From Paenibacillus sp. V4I7 (GTDB lineage: Bacteria > Bacillota > Bacilli > Paenibacillales > NBRC-103111), in assembly GCF_030817275.1 (NCBI RefSeq), contig NZ_JAUSZD010000002.1, positions 1,054,001-1,118,000 of the forward strand: a stretch of 64,000 bases of DNA, in the 5' to 3' direction. The position numbers were made by a program, and so were the translations under genes. Under the pieces are notes generated by a model. The model saw nothing but the letters and a program-made list of their open reading frames with translations, did no database searches and was not told the DNA's origin. Positions 8,376-18,372 of the stretch are shown here, in pieces; within the stretch, counting starts at the first letter, position 1; every line of letters begins with the position of its first letter.

Positions 8376-8855
8376 GTGATACATATCGAAACAATAGGAA
8401 GCCGTATTAGGATAATCAGAAAGCTGAATAGGATTAATCAAGTTGATTTCTCTAATCGGATTGGAATATCGCAGGCTACGCTGAGTGAGTTAGAACAAGA
8501 TAAATATAAGCCATCTGTCGATACCATCCTTGCAATTGTTGAAGGATTTGAGGTGGATGTTGAATGGATTCTTTTGGGATCAAAGAGTTTTAAAGGTAAT
8601 GTTTTCGGAATCAGTGGCGTCAATGAAAAAGAGGCTAACGTGTTGTTACAATTTGAAAAATTAAAGGCTAGCGATCAGGATGAAATTATTGATTTCATAA
8701 AGTTGAAAATAAGTCGATGGTTGAAAACGATTATGAGTGACCGGGAATTTTGGGTGACGAATAGTGTACGACTGCAGAATCGGATTGTTTATACGCTCGT
8801 GTCTCTTGAGAGGACAGGCTCTCTAAGTGAAATCGAACATTCACGCGCTGTGTAA
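8376..8855 (+). CDS. XRE-family helix-turn-helix regulator
   Basis: Residues ~6-65 form a Cro/CI-type DNA-binding domain (IGSRIRIIRKLNRINQ, FSNRIGISQATLSELEQDKY, PSVDTILAIVEGFEV), followed by a helical tail. The GTG at 8376 overlaps the only Shine-Dalgarno sequence (AGGAG, 8372-8376), so real initiation may be a few codons downstream, perhaps at a non-standard codon. The last ~38 residues (from MSDREFW) look unlike the rest of the family and may be read-through into neighbouring DNA. No target operon is adjacent. Confidence 0.75.
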   Translation: MIHIETIGSRIRIIRKLNRINQVDFSNRIGISQATLSELEQDKYKPSVDTILAIVEGFEVDVEWILLGSKSFKGNVFGISGVNEKEANVLLQFEKLKASDQDEIIDFIKLKISRWLKTIMSDREFWVTNSVRLQNRIVYTLVSLERTGSLSEIEHSRAV

Positions 8856-8982
8856 TTGGCTTAAAGACGCGAAGCTGCAGTATCGCTTGCAGTTTCGGCT
8901 GTCCCGCCAAAATCAATTCCAAAGAAGAAGGGATTAGGCTAGTGTCGGCAGAATATTCGGTTTGGCTCCGCCAAATGTCGGG

Positions 8983-9109
8983 TGACAAGAACATATATGC
9001 TTAAAGTCGCGTAGTTGCGGCTTTTTTTGTTTTAACGATATATGTTCTTGTCAAAAGCCAATGACAAGAACATATATCGTTTGCCGAATGATGACAAGAA
9101 CTTGTATTG
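8983..9109. repeat. TGACAAGAAC iterons, transposon-end-like
   Basis: TGACAAGAACATATATGC (8983-9000), its inverted copy (9038-9053), TGACAAGAACATATATCG (9062-9079) and TGACAAGAACTTGTATTG (9092-9109) cluster within 127 bp. A small terminator-like hairpin (AGTCGC / GCGGCT then TTTTTTT) lies between the first two. Arrays of ~18-20 bp sites beginning TG are typical of IS21/Tn7/Mu-type element ends. Confidence 0.65.
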
Positions 9110-9371
9110 TTATGCGTAACTGAAAACCTTTCTCAAAACCTGGTTTAATTAGATGAATTTGAAACGTAAGTTGGTAAGGGTCAACGATTAAGCTTAACGG
9201 GATACGTTAATCCAATATACTGGACTTATTCTCCAGTCCAAGACAGCTGCTGTTTTTATTTTAAAGTTTATTTTTCAATGTATGTGAGAAGAAACTTTGA
9301 ATGATCGAGATCAAGGACGTAAATCTCAGGGGTGGAAGCAGGAAATTGGCTTCGCGTAATTGAAGTTTTTT
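9110..9371. other. Intergenic, partial dispersed repeat
   Basis: TTAACGGGATACGTTAA (9194-9210) resembles the first hairpin of the dispersed repeat and is followed by a small stem (GGACT / AGTCC). Otherwise nothing was recognised. Confidence 0.35.
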
Positions 9372-10289
9372 TTAGCCGGTCTCGAACGCTTCTCGTACTG
9401 GTAATCTGTGTAAAGCTTTTATATCTTGAAGCGGAGGAAGCCCGAAATGCCGACGGTACTCCCGGCTGAATTGAGCCGGGCTCTCGTATCCAACTTCCAG
9501 CGCGGCGGCCGTCGCGTTCGCGGAGCCGTTTAGCATGAGGCGTCTCGCTTCCTGAAGACGGAGCTGCTTCTGATATTGCAAAGGAGCCATCGTCGTGACA
9601 GTTTTAAATTTGTGATGAAGTCCAGATACGCTCATGTTGGACGATCTCGCAACCTCTTCGATCGTAAAGGTTTTGTTGTAATTCACCTTGATCCATTCTA
9701 TTGCTCTGCCGATCCCCTCATTTTGCTGGTCCATGAAGACTCGTCGGATAAACAAGTGCCCATAATCTCCCGTAAGTAAGCGGAAAATCATCTCGCGTTT
9801 GATCAGCGAAGACAGAAAATGAATTTCCGATTCGGGCTTGCCCCGCAACTCCAACAGTCGGATGAATAAGAACTGTAAGTGCTCATCGGATTTGCCTACA
9901 TAGGCTCCGGGTCCCATCTTTTGGTTGAGCGGTTTCACATTGATGTCAGCTTCCGTCATGACAGAGGCAATTTCTTCCGCCGTTAAATCAATGCGTAAGC
10001 CGATATATGGTGATTGCCGCGTAGCGCCAATGACTTGACCGGAGGCCGGGATATCAAACAACGAGACTAAATAGTCGCCCGCACCATAATAGATCGTGTC
10101 TTGACCGAGTTGGATTTTCTTGGTGCCTTGTAGGATGAGGCAAAAAGATGGCGTGAGAATGCCTGGCGCCATCGCCGTCGGTCGGTTACGCCGTACCAGC
10201 GTAAAAAAGGGGACAGCCGTCTCCGTTCGCCCCTCCGTAAGATTGAGACAAGCCACCTTCTCTAATAATTGATCTAAATTCGTCTGCAT
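9372..10289 (-). CDS. AraC-family transcriptional regulator
   Basis: The 305-residue protein has an N-terminal AraC_N cupin-like sensor domain (PSFCLILQGTKKIQLG, YLVSLFDIPASGQVI) and a C-terminal double helix-turn-helix (FTIEEVARSSNMSVSGLHHKF and ALEVGYESPAQFSREYRRHFG). It is divergent from the MFS exporter at 10478, with 188 bp between the starts, so it probably regulates that exporter and itself in response to a small molecule. The start is ATG, 305 codons, of normal family length. Confidence 0.93.
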   Translation of the reverse strand: MQTNLDQLLEKVACLNLTEGRTETAVPFFTLVRRNRPTAMAPGILTPSFCLILQGTKKIQLGQDTIYYGAGDYLVSLFDIPASGQVIGATRQSPYIGLRIDLTAEEIASVMTEADINVKPLNQKMGPGAYVGKSDEHLQFLFIRLLELRGKPESEIHFLSSLIKREMIFRLLTGDYGHLFIRRVFMDQQNEGIGRAIEWIKVNYNKTFTIEEVARSSNMSVSGLHHKFKTVTTMAPLQYQKQLRLQEARRLMLNGSANATAAALEVGYESPAQFSREYRRHFGLPPLQDIKALHRLPVREAFETG

Positions 10290-10477
10290 GGGAGCGTCAC
10301 CCTGTTCTTATTTTTATCCTCCTATTATACATCCTACCCTGAAGATTGCCAACCAATTAACGAATTATAAGAATTTTTACTTTGCAGGATTGAGCAAATT
10401 TTAAGCAGGAACGAGCTATTTCGCGAAAGTGATTCGTGCCATAATGTCCTTAAGAACATGAAAGGGAGGTTATTCAC

Positions 10478-11905
10478 TTGAATGAACAATCGAAACGGAT
10501 CATTCTGCTGATGATCATCGCGACTCAACTGATGGTGGTGCTCGACGGTTCTATTTTGATTACCGCGTTACCTGAAATCGGCCGTTCACTACATCTTTCG
10601 ACGGCAGTATTAACTTGGGTGCAGAACGCTTATATTTTGGCGTTCGGCGGCTTCCTGCTATTAGGCGCTCGAGCAGGGGACATCTTCGGAAGAAGAAAAA
10701 CATTCAGCGCGGGTATCGCCTTGTTCTCGCTGGCATCGATACTGGCAGGCTTGACGCCGTCTGCTTCGCTGCTACTTGTCGCCCGTGCTTTGCAAGGGGT
10801 GGCGGCAGCGATTGCGACGCCGTCGGCGCTGGCCTTGTTGACTGTTACTTTCTCGGAGGCCCGAGAACGTGTGAAGGCGATCGCTATTTACAGCGCAGTG
10901 TCGGGAGCTGGAGGAAGCGTCGGTCTAATCGTTGGCGGATTGCTTACGGACGTCATTTCATGGCGCGCCGGGATGTTCCTCAACGTGCCGATCGGCATCA
11001 CTCTGCTCCTAATGGTGCCCCGATATATGCGGGAGACAGATACGACAAAGGGTCATCTGGATATTATGGGAGCTTTGACATCGGTAATCGGCATGACGGC
11101 GCTGGCATTCGGCTTCGTTCAAGCCGCGTCTGTCGGGTGGGGGGCACTGGAAGTATGGGGCCCGGTTGCTCTTGGAGTAGTTTCGCTAGCAGCTTTCGTA
11201 CTGACCGAAGCACGAGCGAAAGAACCGGTTACACCTCTTCGCTTGTTCGCGAACCGACAGCGATCCGGAGCTTATCTGGGGAGGCTGCTGCTCCTATGCG
11301 GCAATTATCCGATCTTTTTCTTCGTCCCGCAATTTTTGCAAAACGTCCTTCATTTTAATTCATTGGAGGCGGGACTTGGGATTATGCCGTTTATGGTCGT
11401 TCAGTTCGGGATGATGTATGCCATGCCTTCGCTTGTAGCCCGATTCGGGAATGCTAGAGTATTGATTTCCGGATTGGTAATCGCGATCGCTGGAACAAGC
11501 TGGCTGAGTCTCATATCGGCAGATTCTAGCTTTTTCCCTGATTTGTTTTTCCCGTTGATCGTCATGGGGTTCGGGGCAGGGATGATCTTCCAGCCGTTCA
11601 CGACGTTAGGGTTGTCTGGTGTGGAGGCCAAGGACGCGGGGGCCGCGTCAGGGCTCGTCAACGTCGCTCATCAGACTGGATCGTCGCTCGGGCTCGCGGT
11701 TTTGATCTCCGTCTTCGAGGCGGTGAAACGTTCGGGGGATGCTTCCGCTACATCTTTTACCCATGCGATCTCCGTCTCGATCGGGGGTTCGGTCTTATTC
11801 CTGACGGCTTCACTCGTTGTGGTGTTGATCTTAGTGCTCCCGGCGAATCGAGTGCGGGCGCGACATGGAGCCAGGGCGTTTTTCTCCAAGGGAACAACAA
11901 GATAA
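10478..11905 (+). CDS. MFS drug exporter, DHA2 (14-TMS) type
   Basis: The 475-residue proton-coupled exporter resembles the EmrB/QacA family. It has about 14 hydrophobic segments, motif A-like GARAGDIFGRRK after TM2, and motif C-like region AVSGAGGSVGLIVGGLL. TTG at 10478 is used, with GGGAGG 8 bp upstream. Divergent AraC regulator upstream suggests substrate-induced control. Substrate unknown; multidrug efflux is the usual role. Confidence 0.92.
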   Translation: MNEQSKRIILLMIIATQLMVVLDGSILITALPEIGRSLHLSTAVLTWVQNAYILAFGGFLLLGARAGDIFGRRKTFSAGIALFSLASILAGLTPSASLLLVARALQGVAAAIATPSALALLTVTFSEARERVKAIAIYSAVSGAGGSVGLIVGGLLTDVISWRAGMFLNVPIGITLLLMVPRYMRETDTTKGHLDIMGALTSVIGMTALAFGFVQAASVGWGALEVWGPVALGVVSLAAFVLTEARAKEPVTPLRLFANRQRSGAYLGRLLLLCGNYPIFFFVPQFLQNVLHFNSLEAGLGIMPFMVVQFGMMYAMPSLVARFGNARVLISGLVIAIAGTSWLSLISADSSFFPDLFFPLIVMGFGAGMIFQPFTTLGLSGVEAKDAGAASGLVNVAHQTGSSLGLAVLISVFEAVKRSGDASATSFTHAISVSIGGSVLFLTASLVVVLILVLPANRVRARHGARAFFSKGTTR

Positions 11906-12059
11906 GTTTACTTCACACCTTCGCGATGATGATCTGCAATCCTTCAAACTGGAAGCTATCATCGACCTGTGGGAACTTGAATGTTAGAAATGCGGTAAAT
12001 GTGTTAGAGTGCTTAATAAATTGTCATTAAGTCTTTTAATTATTAGGAGGGATATAATC

Positions 12060-13490
12060 ATGCGAATTATTAATCGAAATTATATCAATGGAGAATTCAT
12101 TCAACCACAAGGGACGGACGAACAAATTCTAATTAATCCGTCCACGAAAGAAATTATCGGCAAAGTAATCCTTGGAAATGAATCGGATACCCGGGCAGCT
12201 ATTGCAGCCGCGAAAAAGGCTTTTGTAACTTTCTCGCAAACTTCTATCGAGGAGCGGGCCCAGATGCTTAAACGATTGCACGATTCTATTCTGGCACGTA
12301 TGGATAGTATGGTCGAAGCAAATATTGAAGAATATGGTGCACCAAGAAGAATGGCGATCGGACGCGTAAAACTGGCAGCGAATAATTTCTTGGATGTTAA
12401 GGAAGCATTGGAAAAATTCGAGTTTGTCCGTTACATGGCTTCCGCGAAAGTTGTAAAGGAGCCCATGGGTGTTATCGGTATAATCACGCCTTGGAACGCG
12501 AGCTATTCACAAATTACGACGAAGTTAGCAGTGGCAATTGCAGCGGGTTGTACCGTGGTTATAAAGCCAAGTGAATTGAGCGCGATTCAGACCGACGAGA
12601 TCGTTGAAGCCTTCCACCAAGCAGGGCTGCCTAAAGGTGTAATTAATATCGTCAATGGCTTTGGCAACACGGTTGGAGCGGAATTGACTCGCCACGAAGA
12701 CGTGGCCATGATTAATTTCACCGGATCAACTCGCGTGGGGAAAGAGATCCGCAGAGGCGCCGTCGATACTATGAAACGAGTAACACTTGAGCTTGGCGGC
12801 AAATCCCCGATTGTCTTACTTGATGATGTGGATTTTGAAAAAGCAATTCCGGTTGCTGTAAGACAAGCGCTAACTAATAATGGTCAGGCATGCATTAATG
12901 GCTCCCGCTTACTTGTACCTGAACATCGCTTGGAGGAAGTCAAACGGCTTGCTAAAGCGGCTATGGAAGCTGTGAAAGTAGGAATGCCAACCGAAGAAAC
13001 GACAACCCTTGGACCAATCGTGACACAAAAGCAGTACGAAAATGTTCAACGCTACATTCAAACCGGTATCGATGAGGGCGCTGAATTGATTACGGGCGGA
13101 GTTGGAAATCCTGAGGGTCTGGAGCACGGCTATTTCGTCAAACCGACACTTTTTGCAAATGTCACGGAAGATATGACGATTGCGAAAGAAGAAATCTTTG
13201 GCCCCGTACAAGCGATCCTCACCTATAAAACGGAAGAGGAAGCCATTGAAATGGCAAATAATACGTCGTATGGGCTTGCAGCCTATATTCATACCGGTAA
13301 TTTGGAAAAAGCTAATGAGCTTGCTCGCAAAATCAATTCGGGAACCATCCTCATAAACGGAGCGTTTCATGAAATGAAAGCCCCATTTGGCGGTTATAAA
13401 CAGTCCGGTATTGGCCGAGAGTATGGCGAATACGGTATTGAAGAATGTCTGGAAACAAAGACGATTACGGGATATGAAAAATCATATTGA
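12060..13490 (+). CDS. NAD(P)-dependent aldehyde dehydrogenase
   Basis: The protein of 476 residues oxidises an aldehyde to the acid. It shows the cofactor-binding ITPWNASYSQ and FTGSTRVGKEI, the general base Glu in LELGGKSP, the catalytic Cys in GQACINGS, and the C-terminal KAPFGGYKQSGIGRE. ATG at 12060 follows GGAGGG; an upstream extension in frame has no better start. The stop runs into a broken MFS transporter, and an SDR gene follows, so this was probably an aldehyde/alcohol detoxification cluster. Confidence 0.93.
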   Translation: MRIINRNYINGEFIQPQGTDEQILINPSTKEIIGKVILGNESDTRAAIAAAKKAFVTFSQTSIEERAQMLKRLHDSILARMDSMVEANIEEYGAPRRMAIGRVKLAANNFLDVKEALEKFEFVRYMASAKVVKEPMGVIGIITPWNASYSQITTKLAVAIAAGCTVVIKPSELSAIQTDEIVEAFHQAGLPKGVINIVNGFGNTVGAELTRHEDVAMINFTGSTRVGKEIRRGAVDTMKRVTLELGGKSPIVLLDDVDFEKAIPVAVRQALTNNGQACINGSRLLVPEHRLEEVKRLAKAAMEAVKVGMPTEETTTLGPIVTQKQYENVQRYIQTGIDEGAELITGGVGNPEGLEHGYFVKPTLFANVTEDMTIAKEEIFGPVQAILTYKTEEEAIEMANNTSYGLAAYIHTGNLEKANELARKINSGTILINGAFHEMKAPFGGYKQSGIGREYGEYGIEECLETKTITGYEKSY

Positions 13491-13499
13491 TCGATAAAT

Positions 13500-14439
13500 T
13501 AAGAGGTATCATTGCAATATTTCTCGGACTGAAATATCTGCCTAAATCCGATCGTCATAAAGCAGCTCGCCTAGATGTACTCGGTATGTGCCTTTCTCCA
13601 ATTGCATTCGATACGCTTGCTTACGGTGTGAGCGAAGGTGGCACAAGCTGGTCTTCCACTTCTACAGTTACAGGGCTAACGATCGGCGTGATGCATTAAT
13701 TGCATTTATATTCGTGGAGCTCCGATAGAAGCATCCACTTCTGGAATTGAAAGTATTCAAATCCTCGGACTTTACACGCAGTATAATCTTGACCTGGACC
13801 GTTCAGCTATCATTATTCTGTGCGTTGTTGATTGTACCTCTGTACCTTCAAGGCATGAAGCATTACACCGCTCTTGAAACCGGCTGTATTCTAATGCCAC
13901 AAGCGCTTTGCGCAGGAATCGGCATGCCAATCAGTGGACGTCTATTTTATAAAATCGGTGCCAAGCGGCTTGCTTTCATTGGTTTAGCCATCGTATCTAG
14001 TGCGTTATTTATTTTATCAAGTGTATCGGTTGATACCAGTCTGTCGCTTATTATCGTGTCCATTTGCACGTTAGGACTTGGGATGAGTTTCTCCATGATG
14101 CCACTGAATACACATGTTCTGAACTCTGCCCCTCGCCGGTTGGTTAGCCGCGTAACGCCACTTACTACAGCTGCACAGCAAGTTATCGTTTTGTTCGCGG
14201 TTGCAGCACTTACTGGGTATCTTACTTCGCAAATTACTTCTTACGCAACAATTGCTGGGGAAGGAGCGAATCCGCTGGCTGCAATAGTGGCGGGTTACGG
14301 AGATACGTTCTTCCTTTCCGCATGTATTGCATCAGTTGGTGTCGCCCTTTCACTAATTCTTCGCAAACCACGGTTGAAGGAAGAAGATCAATTGGATAGT
14401 GGTGATGAGCCAAATCCAGCAATGATAATGGGTTACTAA
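13500..14439 (+). pseudogene. Broken DHA2-type MFS transporter
   Basis: The N-terminal ~170 residues are missing. Recognisable sequence begins at GIIAIFLGLKYLPKSDRHKA (~13505), continues to ~13695, then shifts frame to LKVFKSSDFTRSIILTWTVQ (13747 on), and carries the last ~8 membrane segments to the stop at 14439. The deletion joins it directly to the end of the aldehyde dehydrogenase gene. Non-functional. Confidence 0.88.
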
Positions 14440-14481
14440 ACAACATTCACTTAAATTAATTAGTATAGGAGATTAAAATAT

Positions 14482-15319
14482 ATGACAACTCAAAAAGTAT
14501 GGTTTATTACTGGAAGCTCTAGAGGTCTTGGCCGCAGCCTGACGGAAGCTGTTTTGAAAAAAGGTGATTATGTGATTGCAACAGCACGTAGTCCGAAATC
14601 GTTGGCAGATTTGGCTGAACAATACGGTGACAAAATTCATCCGCTTGTCTTGGACGTAACCGATAAGAAGGCAGTAATTAAAGCTGTTGAGCAAGCGATT
14701 GAAGTATTCGGGCGACTGGATGTCGTCGTAAACAATGCCGGCTACGGAGACATGGCTTCCATTGAAGATGTGACACACGATGATTTTCATGCCCAGATGA
14801 ACACGAATTTTTATGGCGTAGTCTATCTGACAAAAGCGGTGCTGCCGATCATGCGTAAACAAGGTGGCGGGAACATCATTCAGATTTCATCGATAGGCGG
14901 ACGGATTGGGACCGCTGGGCTGGCAGCTTATCAAAGTGCCAAAATGGGCGGTCGGTGGCTTCTCAGAAGTACTAGCTCAAGAGGTCGCGCCATTCGGCAT
15001 CAAGGTTACCGTGATCGAACCAGGAGGCATGCGTACAGACTGGGCAGGCTCGTCAATGACCATCCCACCAGTCAGTGAACCGTATGAGCAGACCGTCGGG
15101 GCATTCGCTAAAATGCTTCGTGAACATGCCGGACAGGAGCCTGGACACCCTGTCAAGATCGCGGAAGTCATTACAGGACTACCTGACATGGAAGAGCCGC
15201 CGTTTCGTCTCTTAATGGGCAATGATGCTGTAGCCATTGCAGCTGCCGAACAGCGAGCACGCGCAGAGTCCGATGCGAAATGGCGATACCTAAGTGAGTC
15301 GGTCAGCTTCAATTCCTAA
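14482..15319 (+). pseudogene. Short-chain dehydrogenase/reductase with one-base frameshift
   Basis: The SDR has the cofactor motif TGSSRGLGRSL, NNAGYG, catalytic Ser region IIQISSIGGR and active-site YQSAK. At ~14940 an extra A in GCCAAAATGGGC shifts the frame. The other frame then continues correctly with WAVGGFSEVLAQEVAPFGIK to the stop at 15319. Removing one A restores a ~279-residue protein. This is either a recent mutation or a sequencing error. RBS TAGGAG precedes ATG 14482. Confidence 0.85.
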
Positions 15320-15484
15320 TATATAAGAACAGGGGGCTATGCGATATTACATAAAAGGGGGGTTATTCTTTTGAATGAGCATCTAGTTGGATTCTTCCGA
15401 TTCCATCAACATTCATGATTGATTAAAGTGGTGTTATCCGTTCGACCTTCATAATCCAAATTTTGTTCAGGTCTTGAGCCCCGG

Positions 15485-16354
15485 CATGAGTAATAAGGTG
15501 AATCGATTCACGGAAACGGCGATGGCAAGTGGGGATACCAAGACCGCCGTATTCTCCGGCATGAGTAACAAGGTGCACGGAACCGGCGACGACAAGCGGG
15601 AATACCAAAACCGCCGTATTCGCTGGAGGCTGCTTCTGGAGCGTGGAAGCGCCGTTAGAGAAGCTGGACGGCGTCGGAGCGTCGTCACCGGCTATACGGG
15701 CGGACACACGAGCGACCCAACTTATGAGAAGGAGTCTACCGGAAATGCGGGCCATCTCGAAGAGGTGCAGGTCCGTTACGACCCGAGCCGTATCTCGTAC
15801 GACCAGCTGCTCCAAGTCTTCTGGCGCAAAACGGATCCGACCGACGCGGAGGGGCAATTCGCCGACCGCGGCACGGAAAATCGTTCAGTCATCTTCTACG
15901 ACGGCAAGGAACAGCAGACGGCGGCGGAAGCGTCGAAAGGGCGCTCGCCGCGCAAGGCAAGTTTCAGAAGCCGCTCGTGACGAGCATTTTACCAGTCTCC
16001 GCGTTCTATGCTGCCGAGGACGTCCATCAGGACATCTACCGGACCCATCCGTCCGATTACAAATTCAACGACGTTGCGTCCGGCCGGGAGGCTTTTCTGG
16101 ACCGCGTCTGGGGCGAGGGTCAGGAGCTGATGGCGCTGGAAAGTCCGTATTCCCGGTTCGACAAAGCGGAAAGGCTGAAGTCGCTCACGAAGCTGCAGGT
16201 CGAAGTCACGCAGCATGATCAAGACGGCCCCGAGCCGACGGGACTTCGATATTGCACGAACTCCGCGTCGCTGCACTTTATTCCTAAGGACGACTTGACA
16301 CAAAGCGGATCCGGAAAATATGACAATCTATTTCAAGGGGACGATGAACAATGA
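15485..16354 (+). pseudogene. Decayed msrAB copy
   Basis: Pieces of MsrA are spread over frames. GCC-FWS is disrupted around 15630, YTGGHTSDPTYEKEST and [20 protein letters not shown] are in one frame, and after ~15945 the frame changes to TSILPVSAFYAAEDVHQDIY. The linker is kept (VTQHDQD) but then jumps straight to [16 protein letters not shown], so ~85 residues of MsrB including its core are gone. The signal peptide is also missing. It overlaps the intact dinB-like start exactly as in the first copy. Confidence 0.9.
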
Positions 16355-16812
16355 GAAACGAGTTTATTTTGGAACTATTGGACAGCCGGCTGAACGTCTT
16401 TTTACAATTGGTCGAGCAATGCCCGCCGGACAAACGCCGCGTGATCCCGAACGGCTTCAAGAACCACCTGCACTGGCATGTCGGACATGTGCTGACGGTG
16501 ACGGAATTCCACGTGTTCAGCCTCTCGAACCATCTCACATTCCTGACGGGACGGTACCAGGCGTTGTTCGCCTACGGCACGAAGCCCGCGGATTGGCAGG
16601 AAGAGCCACCAGCGTGGGACGACTTGATCTCGCAGCTCAAGGCTCTAGCGTTCCTTATCCGCGAGACTTTGAAGGACAGGCTGGACGAGCCCGTGCCGGA
16701 GAACTTCCTGAAGGCGCAAACGATCGGCGAGCTGATCGTGTCCACGGAGCTGCATATGCTTGACCATGTCGGATTTGTCAATGCTATGCTGAAAGCACTG
16801 CAAGCTTCTTAA
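16351..16812 (+). CDS. DinB/YfiT-like protein, second copy
   Basis: The 153-residue protein differs from that at 3084-3545 at only about ten positions (for example NHLTFLTGRY instead of [10 protein letters not shown]) and keeps the HWHVGH and HMLDH metal-ligand motifs. It remains intact although the msrAB in front is destroyed, which hints at separate selection or a recent duplication. Expression would depend on the decayed msrAB leader. Function as for the first copy. Confidence 0.85.
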   Translation: MRNEFILELLDSRLNVFLQLVEQCPPDKRRVIPNGFKNHLHWHVGHVLTVTEFHVFSLSNHLTFLTGRYQALFAYGTKPADWQEEPPAWDDLISQLKALAFLIRETLKDRLDEPVPENFLKAQTIGELIVSTELHMLDHVGFVNAMLKALQAS

Positions 16813-17008
16813 GGCGAACGATGCTTCTTTGATTACTGCCAACGACGAACCATATGCCCGCCTTCAACACGATAATGATTGCAATCACTTTAATGATGAT
16901 TATTGTTCAGTTCGCAGCAACCTTAAAAAAGAGAAAAAGAGAAAAAGAGATTCCAAAACGGTAAAAGTTGGTGTAAAATACGACAAGAAACTAAAGGAGA
17001 ACTGACTA

Positions 17009-17563
17009 TGCTATTAAATCAAGAACTAGAAGAAGCAAAGCGAGAAATTATCGCCGATGCGCCCGCTAACAGTTGAGCATAAGATAGAGATCTATAATAT
17101 TGTTTCAGCACTTGAGAAAATGTCTGAGAGTAGTATTGAAGATGTAGTTGAATTCGCTGATAGTAACGGATTGTGCATTAAAGATGATAGTTACAATAAA
17201 TATATTAAAGAAAATGAATACGTCTATAGTAGGGTCAAAGATGTGAAATATCAAGAATTCCAAAATTTGTATTATTATCTCGAGGGCTTTACTCCGTTTT
17301 CAACGCAACATAAAATTAAGGGTTCTGAATTTGAAAATGTATTTGTTGTGTTAGACAATGGTAAGTGGAATAAATTCAATTTTGAATACTTGTTTAGTAA
17401 CAAAACTGAAAACGAATCAGTATTTTTAAGAACTAAAAAGATTTTTTATGTTTGTTGCACAAGGGCAAAGGAAAATCTAATTGTTTTCTATCATAATCCT
17501 AATGACTATATCGTTGCTCAAGCAGTAAAGTGGTTTGGGGTGGATAATGTGCATAAAATGTAA
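17009..17563 (+). pseudogene. UvrD/Rep-family helicase remnant
   Basis: The recognisable part is the C-terminal UvrD_C domain: STQHKIKGSEFENVFVVLDN (motif V region) and FYVCCTRAKENLIVFYHNP (motif VI, with Arg finger in CTRAKE). Walker A and B motifs are absent. A well-placed AAAGGAG and a 22-codon frame at 17009 (MLLNQELEEAKREIIAD) may be the original N-terminus, joined by deletion to the C-terminal part, which opens at 17057. Not a working helicase. Confidence 0.8.
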
Positions 17564-17630
17564 ACTTAAACTAATAGCTAAGGAAACAAGAGGAAGGATA
17601 AAATTGGTTTCTAGGTTGAATTGTAAATAT

Positions 17631-17745
17631 AGTCTCGTTTATAATTAAGTATATATCAATAAATCTCATTTATAATCGTTCGAAATCTCAAATAGACATT
17701 CAAAAAAGCACCCATTTGGGTGCTTTTTAGTCTCATTTATAATTG
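17631..17745 (+). repeat. TCTCATTTATAAT repeats
   Basis: TCTCGTTTATAAT (~17631), TCTCATTTATAATCGTT (~17664) and TCTCATTTATAATTGTT (~17732) recur with irregular spacing, with an inverted AAATGAGATA near 17800. They may be regulator or transposase binding sites. Confidence 0.55.
17702..17730 (+). terminator. Bidirectional hairpin terminator
   Basis: AAAAAGCACCC, a 4-nt loop ATTT and GGGTGCTTTTT form a perfect 11-bp stem with A and T tracts on both sides. Confidence 0.85.
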
Positions 17746-17893
17746 TTACCCACAAGAGGTATCAGTAATGATTATTGTTGAGACTTATTTGATCAATAAA
17801 TGAGATAAATACGGATACATGTTTGAGACGTAATAATGAAGATAGATGAATCAAATCCGTTGATTTATCTATCTTAGAGAGGAGAGTGCCCTC

Positions 17894-18082
17894 ATGATCG
17901 ATAAATACCCTTTACTCAAGGAAAAGGATAAGACTATGTTCGTATTTGAAAAATCTGGCAAATATTATGGCCATATTGTCAAAAATAAAACCGACAAGGC
18001 ACCGGCGAAATTGATCTTTGAAACTCCTAAATTCGGCACCGTTGAAGAATTAAAAGCTGAATATCCTTCAGCGGAAGTGTAG
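17894..18082 (+). CDS. Small hypothetical protein
   Basis: This 62-residue protein is lysine-rich and soluble (KYPLLKEKDKTMFVFEKSG, FGTVEELKAEYPSAEV) and not assigned to a family. ATG at 17894 has GAGAGGAGAG just upstream, so translation is likely. It stands between the helicase remnant and the HAD phosphatase region. Confidence 0.6.
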   Translation: MIDKYPLLKEKDKTMFVFEKSGKYYGHIVKNKTDKAPAKLIFETPKFGTVEELKAEYPSAEV

Positions 18083-18168
18083 GGCTGTCTATCTATTTCG
18101 GTCGCTTTGGCTGCGATCTGGAATAGTTCTTTTTTTACGTTAATTAATCTTTTGTACAAGGGTGATTT

Positions 18169-18372
18169 ATGAATCTTGAGAACATCTGCCTTTCATTTCA
18201 TTACGAAACCTGTAAGTCTGAACTAGATTTAGCCAGGATATGCAGATCGATTGATCAGTGTGGCGGCAAAGTGGACGAAAAATATTGGATGCATGGCTTT
18301 GCAACTATTACTGTCATTTTTTATAATGAAAGAGATAGTAATAGGGGGATTCGTGCAGAATGTATAAAATAG
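18169..18372 (+). CDS. Small hypothetical protein overlapping HAD gene
   Basis: The 67-residue protein starts at ATG 18169 after AAGGGTGA. It has three Cys in the first half and YWMHGFATITVIFYNE in the middle, which looks like part of a small alpha/beta domain. Its end overlaps the HAD start by 13 bp. It may be a truncated gene; no family recognised. Confidence 0.45.
   Translation: MNLENICLSFHYETCKSELDLARICRSIDQCGGKVDEKYWMHGFATITVIFYNERDSNRGIRAECIK

Larger units (their letters stand above)
15483..16873 (+). repeat. msrAB-dinB duplication, decayed copy
   Basis: It matches 2036-3607 and carries an internal ~75-bp tandem duplication at its left end (GGCATGAGTAAYAAGGTG at 15483 and 15558) plus a deletion of the MsrB core near 16223. 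Confidence 0.85.
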
